A stretch of 47,911 nucleotides of DNA from NCBI GenBank assembly GCA_029210205.1, contig JARGOD010000035.1:1-47911 (forward strand), in the 5' to 3' direction. Of the stretch, positions 8,724 to 16,831 are shown one piece after another. The stretch comes from Verrucomicrobiales bacterium (GTDB taxonomy: Bacteria; Verrucomicrobiota; Verrucomicrobiia; Verrucomicrobiales; DEV007). The position numbers were made by a program, and so were the translations under genes. Each line of letters begins with the position of its first letter. The first letter of the stretch is position 1. The notes beneath the pieces are model-generated. The model did no database searches. It had not been told where the DNA came from and worked only from the letters and a program-made list of their open reading frames with translations.

Positions 8724-8843
8724 TGATAACGAGTAAGCCATCTGTCGGACTCGAACCGACGACCTGCAGATTACAAATCAGCTGCTCTACCAACTGAGCT
8801 AAGATGGCGACTTCGACACGCCGTTTGGCGCGGGCGGGAATTT
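8724..8843. repeat. 120-bp direct repeat, left copy (contains tRNA-Thr)
   Basis: This 120-bp segment is identical, base for base by eye, to 15148-15267. It covers the whole tRNA-Thr gene, 12 bp downstream of it and 35 bp of GC-rich leader upstream. Sequence diverges immediately on both sides of each copy. The two copies are in the same orientation and enclose the five phosphorelay genes. Confidence 0.95.
8736..8808 (-). tRNA. tRNA-Thr (anticodon UGU), left copy
   Basis: The minus strand folds as a 73-nt cloverleaf: acceptor GCCATCT/AGATGGC, D-stem GCTC/GAGC, anticodon loop TTTGTAA with anticodon TGT at 34-36, T-arm GTCGG-TTCGAGT-CCGAC, discriminator T. CCA is not encoded. The anticodon stem GCTGA/TCTGC has a U-U mismatch at pair 29-41. 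UGU reads ACA and other ACN codons of threonine. The same tRNA recurs at 15160-15232. Upstream of this copy, beyond the repeat edge, the DNA belongs to the inserted block; the best promoter-like match (TTCAAA, 16 bp, CAAATT at 8839-8866) is poorer than that of the right copy. Confidence 0.95.
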
Positions 8844-8947
8844 GATCAACAAAAAAGGCATTTGAAGCTGAATTCTCTCGATCTACTTTTGAGGTCTTTG
8901 ATTCCAAAATACGCAGCTTAGATTCTAAACGTGGCGTCTCCAAAAAC

Positions 8948-9631
8948 TTATATCTCGACCGTTGCTCTAGTCCCCTCTCCTGGCTCCGACCTGAGAAAAA
9001 TCTGCCCGTCCAAACGATCAACTATCTTCTTCAGGATAGTCAGCCCTAACCCAGTTCCTTCAACTTCGTCTTTTGATCTGAGCATATAGAAAGGCTCAAA
9101 AACGTCCTCAAGGAATTCCTCTTCGATTCCAGTTCCGTCGTCAACTACTGCAACTTGGAGAGCTACAGACGTGTCGAGACAATGTATGCTCACTTTTCCC
9201 TCTGCGCCGTCTCGGTGTTTCGCTGCGTTAGATAAAAGACAATCCATGATCCACTCAAGAATCCAACGGTCTGCAAACGTCTTACATGGTCCACTACACA
9301 CCTCAAAGTGGATCGATGGGTAACGCTGCTTCATCCGATGAACCACTATTGAAGCTACCTCCGAAACGTCAATATCTACGGGGTTAAGCTTTATGCTCTC
9401 TATCTCCGACAAAAGGGATAAATTTGATAGTAACCCCTCCATGCGCTCAACCCGTGAATTGATTTTGCTCAGATGGTCTGCACTGTCAGGAGGAAGAGTA
9501 TCAACACAATCTTCGCGAACCCAGTCAGAGTAATTTTTTATCGCCCTTAACGGAGCTTTCAGATCATGAATTGCTCGGGCAAAAAACTGAATAGAGCTTT
9601 GCTCGGGGTATGGTCCACAGACTGCTTTCAT
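8948..9631 (-). CDS. Soluble sensor histidine kinase without sensor domain
   Basis: From the ATG at 9631 the protein has 227 residues; a TTG at 9709 would extend it by 26 residues and overlap the upstream gene by 22 bp, but that extension looks poorly protein-like. The phosphoacceptor is H22 in FARAIHDLKAPLRAI, a phytochrome-type HisKA box. The ATPase domain shows LLSNAAKH (N box), VVDDGTGIEEE (G1), FEPFYML (F box) and GTGLGLTI (G2). No transmembrane, PAS or receiver domain is present, so signal input must come from another protein, most likely the REC-kinase-REC product just upstream in the same transcript. Confidence 0.88.
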   Translation of the reverse strand: MKAVCGPYPEQSSIQFFARAIHDLKAPLRAIKNYSDWVREDCVDTLPPDSADHLSKINSRVERMEGLLSNLSLLSEIESIKLNPVDIDVSEVASIVVHRMKQRYPSIHFEVCSGPCKTFADRWILEWIMDCLLSNAAKHRDGAEGKVSIHCLDTSVALQVAVVDDGTGIEEEFLEDVFEPFYMLRSKDEVEGTGLGLTILKKIVDRLDGQIFLRSEPGEGTRATVEI

Positions 9632-9687
9632 CCGAATTAATGTTTTTCTCTTAGCGCAGACATTAAAGTCACACTCGTTTTTCCAAT

Positions 9688-11295
9688 TCAACCTGGAAGG
9701 GCAAGACAATCCTGATCATTACCATCAAGAATCTCGAGACCCTCGCTCAAAGAACTAAGGGAAAGGGGTTTTGCGAGTATCAGATCGACACCAATCGGTC
9801 GCTCACCGGTGGCGATCATCAGGTCACCAAACCCGCTAGCCATCACAAATTTCACTGTAGGCCACCCCTCCTTAATGATTCTAGCTAGTTCGTCACCACT
9901 TACTTCAGGCATTGATCGATCAGAAACTACTATGTCAGGAATGCTTTCTGGCGACCGACTGATTTCTTCTACGACCTCCTCAGCCGTATGAAACGACAAT
10001 ACTTCGTGGCCGAGTCTCTCCAACAGCCGCGTAACTAATGTTGCAATAATCGGCTCGTCATCTACGACAATAATTTTCAACCGCGTATCGACTGTCGCTC
10101 CGATTTTCAAATTTTTTGGCTGTTCACCACGAAGATTTGGATTGCACTCCTTTAGCTGAAAAGAGAATGAAGAACCTTTACCGAGTTCCGACTCTACACT
10201 TAGGCGACCTCCGAATGATTGCACTAACGAGTCTACCACGGCAAGCCCCAGACCGGTCCCTTCCAACCCCTTGGTTGTGTATAGTGCCTCGAGACACCGT
10301 TCGGTTGTCTCAGCGCTCATTCCACAGCCATCATCAGACACGGTTAGCTTCACTCCCCACGCAGACAGTTCTGAAGAAATGACTATTCTGCCTTGTGCCT
10401 CGCCAGAGACAGCATCAATTGCGTTAAACACCAAATTAACCAAAACCTCTCTGACCTTGGAAGCATCACACCAAACGTAGACCCCAGCTCTGGAATCCAC
10501 AGTGAATTTTATATCACTTCGCTCTCCATTTTGCCAACGTGCTGCAGTAAAGTCCTTAACTTCTTCAAGTAGTTGCGAAATCTCGACAGCTGTTTCCGAC
10601 GATTCTTGAGGTTCGCAGTAAAACTCGCGCATGCGCCTCACCGTTGTGGCGGCATCCGCAATCTGGGTTTCCATGCGGCCCATCAGACTATCTTTCTCCC
10701 CCGAATCCGATTTCATGAGTTCCATCGTACCCTGGAGGACAGTGAGAGAGTTGTTGAAATCATGTGCGATGCCTCCAGCCATTTGTCCCAAGGCTCGAAA
10801 TTTCTCAGCAGCGATTAGTTTCCCTTGGGCTGTATTCAAAGACTGTAGTGCCTCTCGAAGTTCCAAATTAGAACGTTGAAGCGCCTTCCGCGTGGCATTT
10901 TTCTCTCGCTCCGATTCAGCTGCTTCTACCTCTCGAAGAACGGCTGGCGTCAATCTTCTGAGATCATCTTTGGAAATAAAATCGGCGACTCCATGTCTCA
11001 TCAACTCAACGGCCTCCTGTGTATCAACAGTTCCGGAAACTAAGATTAGAGGAGTAAATTTGGATGGCCCATTTGCTCGAAATTCAAGTATCTCTTTCGA
11101 GGTCAACTTCGGGAGATGGTGATCGCAAATAACAATGTCTGCGTCTTCCTTCCTGAGCGCCTCGCCTATCTCTCTAGGATCACACACTACAGTGAATGCG
11201 GCATTAACACCGTCCCTCGAAAGGTGACGCGTAATCATTTCCGCATCGCTTTCGGAGTCCTCAATCACCAGAATTTTCAGTTCCTTGCTCATCAT
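9688..11295 (-). CDS. Hybrid REC-histidine kinase-REC protein
   Basis: A 535-residue cytoplasmic hybrid. Residues 6-125 form a receiver with ED at 12-13, phospho-acceptor D58 (VICDHHLP) and K109. A helical stretch (about 125-165) leads to the dimerisation box GGIAHDFNNSLTVLQ with H178. The ATPase domain has LVNLVFNAIDAV, VSDDGCGM and GLEGTGLGLAVV. A second receiver at 406-525 has DDE at 412-414, D459 (VVSDRSMPE) and K509. The GGIAHDFNN box is typical of hybrid kinases that sense through an N-terminal receiver. With receivers at both ends it can both accept and donate phosphate inside a relay. It is second in a leftward operon starting with the single receiver at 11741; no output domain is present. 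Confidence 0.92.
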   Translation of the reverse strand: MMSKELKILVIEDSESDAEMITRHLSRDGVNAAFTVVCDPREIGEALRKEDADIVICDHHLPKLTSKEILEFRANGPSKFTPLILVSGTVDTQEAVELMRHGVADFISKDDLRRLTPAVLREVEAAESEREKNATRKALQRSNLELREALQSLNTAQGKLIAAEKFRALGQMAGGIAHDFNNSLTVLQGTMELMKSDSGEKDSLMGRMETQIADAATTVRRMREFYCEPQESSETAVEISQLLEEVKDFTAARWQNGERSDIKFTVDSRAGVYVWCDASKVREVLVNLVFNAIDAVSGEAQGRIVISSELSAWGVKLTVSDDGCGMSAETTERCLEALYTTKGLEGTGLGLAVVDSLVQSFGGRLSVESELGKGSSFSFQLKECNPNLRGEQPKNLKIGATVDTRLKIIVVDDEPIIATLVTRLLERLGHEVLSFHTAEEVVEEISRSPESIPDIVVSDRSMPEVSGDELARIIKEGWPTVKFVMASGFGDLMIATGERPIGVDLILAKPLSLSSLSEGLEILDGNDQDCLALPG

Positions 11296-11375
11296 TTGAA
11301 ACTCAGACTTTCTTAAGTTTATGACAATTTTTTATAATTACAATAAATAATTCAATTTGCTATTTTGCCGTCTTT

Positions 11376-11741
11376 TCAATTCCCCAGAACTTCAGCCAAT
11401 GCGACATCGAGATCACTAAGTCTGTCCTTCGACACCAACTTAGTCGCGTAACTCTTCATCGACTCCAAAACGCTTGAAATATCCCCCGAAACTACAACAA
11501 CCGGAATCTCAGGCGAATCTGATCTACACAGTTCCAGCGCTTTCTCAGTAGGCAGCCCAGGGACATTAGAGTCACAAAAAATCACGTCGGCCCGATGTGA
11601 GCTCAGCGCATCAGAGAATGAGGATAAATCGGAGACAACGACCTCTCTGACTTCATATCCGATCCTGGAGAGATGTCTAATGAGGAATATGACGTCGTCT
11701 TCATTGTCCTCGATGATGATTGCCCTCAGAAGCGTCTTCAT
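11376..11741 (-). CDS. Single-domain response regulator
   Basis: A 121-residue stand-alone receiver: acidic pair ED at 11-12, phosphorylation site D57 in IFCDSNVPG, S/T position in VVSGD and K105 in LVSKDRL. Nothing follows the receiver, so it can only act through protein contact, as a phosphate shuttle or sink. It resembles the first receiver of the adjacent hybrid kinase (both have ICD/FCD around the acceptor, LVSG/VVSG, and IS/VSKD around the lysine), which suggests intra-cluster duplication. First gene of the leftward operon; ATG at 11741 faces the divergent kinase across 83 AT-rich bp. Confidence 0.9.
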   Translation of the reverse strand: MKTLLRAIIIEDNEDDVIFLIRHLSRIGYEVREVVVSDLSSFSDALSSHRADVIFCDSNVPGLPTEKALELCRSDSPEIPVVVVSGDISSVLESMKSYATKLVSKDRLSDLDVALAEVLGN

Positions 11742-11789
11742 GTTATAATTTTCATAATTTATGTTTTATTTAACTTAATCAATAGTAAA

Positions 11790-11811
11790 TTGATCACCGA
11801 AAATCGATCAA
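11790..11811. promoter_or_regulatory. GATC-type inverted repeat in divergent promoter
   Basis: TTGATC (11790-11795) and GATCAA (11806-11811) are perfect inverted half-sites with a 10-bp spacer, in the 83-bp AT-rich region between the divergent halves of the phosphorelay block. A further CGATCC lies just before the ATG at 11825. It could be an operator for both operons, but the block encodes no DNA-binding protein. Confidence 0.35.
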
Positions 11812-11824
11812 ACCGACCGATCCA

Positions 11825-14563
11825 ATGAACGCTCGATTCCGAATACCCACGATCTGCATCTCACTGATATCGGCATTAATGGCTCTATCGGTGATGATCG
11901 GCTGGTTCATTGAAAGCAAGTCATTGGTTCAGGTCATTGGAGTTTCGGCTCCAATGCAATTCAACACCGCCTTGGGATTCCTTCTTTCAGCGATAGGGCT
12001 CGGAGCACTCCTTTTACCGGCGAAACTCAAATATGTTCCCATTGGCTCAGCCATTGCCATTATCCTGCTTAGTAGCATCACTGCGATGCAAACTATTTTC
12101 TCTATCAATTTAGGTATAGACACCCTTTTCGTAGAGCCATTTCTTGCAGATCGAACGGACTATCCGGGCCGAATGTCGTCAATCTCCTCGATCTGCTTTG
12201 TCCTCACAGGAGTCATTCTGATCCTCAACGCGGAAACCTACAAACGTCCCGCTTCACCTGCAACGTCCGGCCTAATCTCTTCAGTTCTTTTAGCAATTTC
12301 TCTAACTGTCTTATTGGCCTACTTTGCAGGCCTGACTGATACGAAAGAGTGGATCCCTTTCACCAAAATGGCGATTCATACCACCATCGGCTTTCTAATT
12401 TTAAGCATAGCCCTAACTCTCAGAGCTATCAGTGCCACAGACCAAAGTCCCCACGGCTCCAATTGGTTCAAATTCTCCGTTTTCGTTTCAACACTCGGAG
12501 TTTCGGTATGCCTCTCTAGCATAATCAGATCATCAGAGCTCCAAAGGACTGAGCAAGAACTTAGCCGAGTCGCTGAAAACGTCGCCATTGACACGCGGAC
12601 GAACATTGATCTAGGCCATCTTGCCGTAAAGAGAATTGCTGATGATTGGAAAGCCTCAGAAGCAAAAACTGTCGCAGGTCAACAGCCGATATGGGAGTCG
12701 GCGATCGTACGCTCAACAAGGGAGTTTACCCCTCTGAAAGCAATTGCTCTAATCAATGATGAAACCGAGATCGAGTGGATAGACCCTCCCATCTCAGATG
12801 ATATTGAAGATGCTATCAAGGATACGGATAAGTTTATTATAGCGCTTGCTAAGTTGACCACATCAATGGAAATGGCTCAATCCTGTTCCATTGCCTTACC
12901 TGACCCTCAAGGCTTCAAGCCTTCGATAATAATTTGCGAGCCAATTTTCAGTGGTAATAAAAAGAAGTTTATCGCAGGTCTGTTTTCACCTGAAATTTTA
13001 TTTCAAAAAGTTCTACAGGAGCAAACTCGATCAAAATTTCACGTTTCAATTACGAACGCACAAGGAGTGATATTCAAAACCGAAAACACTCTGAACGATC
13101 CAGCGAAAGGAAAGATTGGTCGCGCGATTGTACCATCCGAATTAGCCCCGTGGACGATATCAGTGTCACCCTCTGCATCATTTGTATCAGCCAACAAGTC
13201 AGCCATCCCGCAACTTAGTCTGGTATTCGGAGTCTTGCTTTCACTCGCTTTGACCTCCGCTGTCTATCTCAAAGAAAAAGCAGACAGAAAGGCAGTTACC
13301 GCACTGCGGGCTAGTCAGGATCTACAGAAAGAGATCACATTAAGACAGACTGCTGAAATCGCCGTCCTGGAAGCGAATAGCGTGCTGGAAGAGAAAGTTG
13401 CTCAACAGGTTTCGCAACTAGAGGAGAGCTCTAACAAACTCCGACTTGCTATTAGCGGATCTGGTGTGGGAACTTGGCATTACGATCTCGAAGAAGAGGT
13501 CATAGAGTTTTCAGAACGTGCAAAAGAACTATTTGGACTGAGTCCGAGTGATGAGATTTCTTATCCAATTTTTCAGTCGCTGCTCCACGAAGAAGACCGT
13601 GAACGAGTGTCGAAAGAGGTAGCGGAAGCTATCCAAGAAGGGACTGAGTATGACATCGAATACCAAGTGGAATGGCCGAATGGTGAAACACATTGGATCG
13701 CTGCAAAAGGGCAGGCATTTTATTCATCCGACGGAAATGCTGTTCGAATGGAGGGTATCGTGCTCGATATAGATGAAAGAAAAGAAGCACAAGCGAAGCT
13801 CGAACAACTCCATGACGATATGGGAACGATGCTCTACGTGCTTTCTCATGACCTGAAAGAACCGGTCAGATCAATTGTTAATTTCTCTGAGATCATTGCG
13901 GAGGATTACTCGGAATCTCTTTGCGAAACCAGTCAAGAGTATCTCAAGCGGCTACACCGAGCTGGGACAAGATTGAATTTACTGTTAGAAGATGTACTGC
14001 AATTAGCGAAAACACGCTCAATGCCTGAACCCTCAGATCTCATCGAATTGAAAGAGATCGTTCTCGATGTAATCGAACAGAACAACGCTTCAATCGAGGA
14101 GACAGGAGCCTCTATAAATGTTGAAGATGAACTGCCGGCGGTCATTGCGTCACCACAGTGGGCTACTCAGGCAGTTCATAATCTTGTTTCTAACGCGCTA
14201 AAATTCTCAAGCGCATCGGGACCTCCCCATATTGAAATCAAGGCTTTCAACGGAAGAACGGAAGCAGGTATTATAGTAGAAGACAACGGCCCCGGAGTTC
14301 CTCCCGAGATCTCCACAAAAATCTTTCAGCTTTTTCAAAGAGGAGTCGATCGAGATGTTCAGGGGACAGGAGTAGGGCTAGCAATTGTTAAGCAGGTTGC
14401 AGAGAGACACGGAGGGCACGCTTGGTGTGAACCACGCGAAGTGGAAGGAACTCGAATGATTCTAACTTTCTCTAAGAAGAGTAGGCTAGATTTCTCGAAC
14501 AAAGGAACTGCACCGCGAGAGTCAAAACCCCAGCTCTCTACGGTAATTTCGGAGGTGCAATAG
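11825..14563 (+). CDS. Membrane sensor histidine kinase with PAS domain
   Basis: A 912-residue kinase. Seven hydrophobic segments fill residues 10-235 (about 10-29, 45-65, 71-93, 117-135, 149-170, 182-202, 215-234), a MASE-like membrane sensor. Residues 240-460 look like a periplasmic CHASE-like loop, closed by an eighth segment at about 462-482. A coiled coil (485-538) is followed by a PAS domain (540-655; SGSGVGTWHYDLEEE, then a PAC-like WPNGETHW motif). HisKA has H675 in LSHDLKEPVRSI, the phytochrome-type box shared with the kinase at 8948-9631. The ATPase domain shows LVSNALKFS, VEDNGPGVP and GTGVGLAIV. Signal could be a membrane-soluble or periplasmic ligand. The receiver gene 39 bp downstream is its probable partner. 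Confidence 0.9.
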   Translation: MNARFRIPTICISLISALMALSVMIGWFIESKSLVQVIGVSAPMQFNTALGFLLSAIGLGALLLPAKLKYVPIGSAIAIILLSSITAMQTIFSINLGIDTLFVEPFLADRTDYPGRMSSISSICFVLTGVILILNAETYKRPASPATSGLISSVLLAISLTVLLAYFAGLTDTKEWIPFTKMAIHTTIGFLILSIALTLRAISATDQSPHGSNWFKFSVFVSTLGVSVCLSSIIRSSELQRTEQELSRVAENVAIDTRTNIDLGHLAVKRIADDWKASEAKTVAGQQPIWESAIVRSTREFTPLKAIALINDETEIEWIDPPISDDIEDAIKDTDKFIIALAKLTTSMEMAQSCSIALPDPQGFKPSIIICEPIFSGNKKKFIAGLFSPEILFQKVLQEQTRSKFHVSITNAQGVIFKTENTLNDPAKGKIGRAIVPSELAPWTISVSPSASFVSANKSAIPQLSLVFGVLLSLALTSAVYLKEKADRKAVTALRASQDLQKEITLRQTAEIAVLEANSVLEEKVAQQVSQLEESSNKLRLAISGSGVGTWHYDLEEEVIEFSERAKELFGLSPSDEISYPIFQSLLHEEDRERVSKEVAEAIQEGTEYDIEYQVEWPNGETHWIAAKGQAFYSSDGNAVRMEGIVLDIDERKEAQAKLEQLHDDMGTMLYVLSHDLKEPVRSIVNFSEIIAEDYSESLCETSQEYLKRLHRAGTRLNLLLEDVLQLAKTRSMPEPSDLIELKEIVLDVIEQNNASIEETGASINVEDELPAVIASPQWATQAVHNLVSNALKFSSASGPPHIEIKAFNGRTEAGIIVEDNGPGVPPEISTKIFQLFQRGVDRDVQGTGVGLAIVKQVAERHGGHAWCEPREVEGTRMILTFSKKSRLDFSNKGTAPRESKPQLSTVISEVQ

Positions 14564-14601
14564 TGATTGCACTAACAGCTTAATAAGCTATTACTGATAT
14601 T

Positions 14602-15042
14602 ATGGCTTCTCAAAATTTCCTTTCCATTCTTCTTGTCGAAGACAACGATGACGACGTCATTTTCTTGGAAAGATGTATGAAAAAGGCAAATCTCGGACAT
14701 CGATTGTCGCGAGTTTCAAACGGCGTGGAAGCCATGAATTACCTTTTGAAAGTTTCACCGTTTGAGGATGCAAATCTACCGAGCTTAGTTCTTCTTGATC
14801 TGAATATGCCCCGCAAAGACGGAATTTCAGTCCTGAAAGAGGTCAAAGCTCATCCCGCGCTCAAACACATCCCCGTCGTCGTTTTCACCTCCAGCAAACA
14901 AGAATCCGAAATCAGACGCTGCTATGCAGAAGGCGCAAGTTCATTCATTCCAAAGCTAACCGACTCCGAAGAGCTGAAGAAGCTGTTCACCACATTCTCA
15001 GAATATTGGGAGAGGGTAGCGTGTATCCCCAACGCGGTCTAA
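14602..15042 (+). CDS. Rcp1-type single-domain response regulator
   Basis: A 146-residue receiver of the subtype partnered with phytochrome-like kinases: LLVEDNDDDVIFLERCMKKA (acidic triad start), NGVEAMNYL, phosphorylation site D66 in LVLLDLNMPRKDG, VVFTSS and K118 in FIPKLTD. The insertion between the first helix and the acceptor strand and the C-terminal YWERV helix are typical of Rcp1. It has no output domain and must signal by protein contact. It lies 38 bp after the membrane kinase with which it most likely pairs; its start is the ATG at 14602 with no clear Shine-Dalgarno. A weak hairpin TGCAG-TCG-CTGCA at 15063-15075 follows the stop. Confidence 0.9.
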   Translation: MASQNFLSILLVEDNDDDVIFLERCMKKANLGHRLSRVSNGVEAMNYLLKVSPFEDANLPSLVLLDLNMPRKDGISVLKEVKAHPALKHIPVVVFTSSKQESEIRRCYAEGASSFIPKLTDSEELKKLFTTFSEYWERVACIPNAV

Positions 15043-15147
15043 GTTCGGGAGTGTTTCTACCGTGCAGTCGCTGCAAGACTTCATTTACATCTGCGCGATC
15101 AATGGCGTCCCAAGTGGATGACTGATTGAGTTAGAGCCGGAAGCCCC

Positions 15148-15267
15148 TGATAACGAGTAAGCCATCTGTCGGACTCGAACCGACGACCTGCAGATTACAA
15201 ATCAGCTGCTCTACCAACTGAGCTAAGATGGCGACTTCGACACGCCGTTTGGCGCGGGCGGGAATTT
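15148..15267. repeat. 120-bp direct repeat, right copy (contains tRNA-Thr)
   Basis: Identical to 8724-8843 over 120 bp in the same orientation. It ends exactly one base inside the -10 box of the tRNA promoter: the conserved part contributes AAATT and the flank supplies the leading T. Confidence 0.95.
15160..15232 (-). tRNA. tRNA-Thr (anticodon UGU), right copy
   Basis: Identical to the tRNA at 8736-8808, including the U-U mismatch at pair 29-41 of the anticodon stem and the lack of encoded CCA. The cloverleaf is otherwise fully paired. The promoter upstream (15263-15290) is close to a standard housekeeping one, so this is probably the native, main expressed copy. Confidence 0.95.
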
Positions 15268-15290
15268 AACCTCGGAATAGCGTCCTGCAA
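15263..15290 (-). promoter_or_regulatory. Probable sigma-70 promoter of right tRNA-Thr copy
   Basis: On the minus strand, TTGCAG (15290-15285) and TAAATT (15268-15263) are separated by 16 bp, followed by a GC-rich segment (CCCGCCCGCG) at the expected start site. A GC-rich discriminator is typical of stable-RNA promoters under stringent control. The tRNA 5' end lies 30 bp from the -10 box, giving a short leader. Confidence 0.5.
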
Positions 15291-15312
15291 GAGGTCGTTT
15301 TCGGATTTTTGC

Positions 15313-16584
15313 TTATTTCCTGATCCACTGCAAACCGGTGATAATACGTGCCCCGCGACGATACCTCACGTAGGCGTAAAACCACTGGGAAAGGACAGCG
15401 AGTCGGTTCTTGAATCCGACGAGAAACATGAGGTGGACGAAAAGCCACATGAGCCATGCAATGTAGCCCTTGACCTTCAGGCCCATGCTCTCGGCAACGG
15501 CGTGACTACGACCGATCGTCGCCATGCTGCCTTTATCAAAATAAGTGAACTGACGACGAACCGGATAGCTCTTCGAATTCTTTCCTTCAATCTCATCGAT
15601 AATCACTTTGGCAGAATGCTTGCCCATTTGCATCGCAGCCGGGCTCAGTCCGGGCACACGGACACCCGCGTGATCAATGCAATGAGCAAGGTCTCCGGCG
15701 ACAAAGACTTCAGAGTGCCCGGGAATACTAAGGTCAGTCTCGACCATGATCCGCCCGCCGCGGTCCACTTGGACGCCAAGCTCTTTTGTAAAGGCAGGCG
15801 CTTCGACCCCGGCAGCCCAGACGACAGTGCCTACATCAAGCGTTTCGTCCTCTAACTCGATCTCGCCTTCGCGGATCTCCTTCACGGGACAGTCAAGCCG
15901 CACGGTCACTCCCATGCCTTCGAGGGCTTTCTTCGTGTAGGCCGAGAGGTCCTCATCATACATCGTGAGAAGGCGCGGGGCCGCCTCAATGAGAAAGATC
16001 TTCGCCTCGTCGGTATTGATGTGCTTGAAATCCCTCACGAGAACATGAGAGGCGAGCTCAGCAAATGATCCAGCGAGCTCGACTCCGGTCGGGCCTCCTC
16101 CAATCACTCCGATGGTCATGAGGCGCTGGCGCTCAACGGGGTCTCCGCAGCTCTCGGCACGCTCAAAGGCAAGGAGCAGGTCGCGGCGTATCGCCGTAGC
16201 ATCGTCGAGGCTTTTGAGACCGCGAGCGTGCTTCTTCCACCCGTCGTTTCCGAAGTAACCAGTCTTCACCCCAAGTCCAATCACAAGGTAATCGTAGCCA
16301 ATCGAACCACTCCCGGTTTCGATCGATTTGCCGGCCAGATCGAGTCCGGTCACTTCCTCCATGAGCACTTTGACGTTGTCCTGTCCGGAGAAAATACTCC
16401 GTATCGGATGAGCAATTTCCGGCGCGGCAAGACCGGCTGATGCCACTTGATACAGCAGCGGTTGGAAAAGGTGATGGTTCTGTCGATCAATCAGAAGAAC
16501 GTCGACATCTTTGCGTTTGAATGCTTTGGCGCACTCGATCCCGGCGAATCCTCCGCCGAGAATAACCACTTTTGGTTTTGTCAT
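15313..16584 (-). CDS. ndh: Type II NADH:quinone oxidoreductase-like flavoprotein
   Basis: A 423-residue single-subunit NADH dehydrogenase. The FAD-binding motif is VVILGGGFAGIECA (5-18), followed by the family-specific HHLFQPLLYQVASAGL at 42-57; the NADH-binding Rossmann motif is GVIGGGPTGVELAGSF at about 165-180. GTVVWAAGVEAP and EVFVAGDLAHC (FAD contact) follow, then AAMQMGKHSA. The C-terminus has hydrophobic stretches (IAWLMWLFVHLMFLVGF) that attach it to the membrane. It passes electrons from NADH to quinone without pumping protons. ATG start at 16584. It is monocistronic and lies immediately outside the right tRNA-Thr repeat. Confidence 0.9.
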   Translation of the reverse strand: MTKPKVVILGGGFAGIECAKAFKRKDVDVLLIDRQNHHLFQPLLYQVASAGLAAPEIAHPIRSIFSGQDNVKVLMEEVTGLDLAGKSIETGSGSIGYDYLVIGLGVKTGYFGNDGWKKHARGLKSLDDATAIRRDLLLAFERAESCGDPVERQRLMTIGVIGGGPTGVELAGSFAELASHVLVRDFKHINTDEAKIFLIEAAPRLLTMYDEDLSAYTKKALEGMGVTVRLDCPVKEIREGEIELEDETLDVGTVVWAAGVEAPAFTKELGVQVDRGGRIMVETDLSIPGHSEVFVAGDLAHCIDHAGVRVPGLSPAAMQMGKHSAKVIIDEIEGKNSKSYPVRRQFTYFDKGSMATIGRSHAVAESMGLKVKGYIAWLMWLFVHLMFLVGFKNRLAVLSQWFYAYVRYRRGARIITGLQWIRK

Positions 16585-16831
16585 GAAAAATAGAAAATAG
16601 AGTAGGGTAAATTAGGTGACGGCGCTCAGGCCGATAAAGAGTCAGGAACGTCAGGATCGGGATCGATTTCTCGCCCGAACGCTCGCTATCCCGGACTCTT
16701 CACCCCGACTCTCATGACGGGACGAAAAATCGTATGAAGACGATTGATTCATCAAATGGTAGTAACGAGTTCAAACCGATCACCGATACTCGGACCTTTC
16801 AAGATCTATCGTTTCGCTTAGGCTGCCAAAG

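Larger units (their letters stand above)
8844..15147. mobile_element. Putative genomic islet of five phosphorelay genes between tRNA-Thr repeats
   Basis: The 6304 bp between the two identical tRNA-Thr repeats hold only two-component genes: two kinases and a receiver leftward, then a kinase and a receiver rightward. Base use looks AT-richer than the flanks: for example 12961-13020 has 19 G/C of 60, whereas 22201-22260 outside has 37 of 60. AT-rich intergenic regions (11296-11375 and 11742-11824) stand out too. No integrase, transposase or relaxase is present, so the mechanism of entry (lost integrase, integrase acting in trans, or homologous recombination of a tRNA-carrying circle) is open. 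A tandem duplication of the tRNA followed by insertion is an alternative. Confidence 0.5.

Noticed and set aside
8665-9021. 118-codon minus-strand frame spanning the left tRNA-Thr
   Set aside because: It contains AQLVEQLICNLQVVGSSPT, the usual false translation of a tRNA gene.
8844-15147. Search for integrase, transposase, relaxase, CRISPR repeats or toxin-antitoxin genes in the block
   Set aside because: All space is accounted for by five phosphorelay genes and short AT-rich gaps; none of these was seen.
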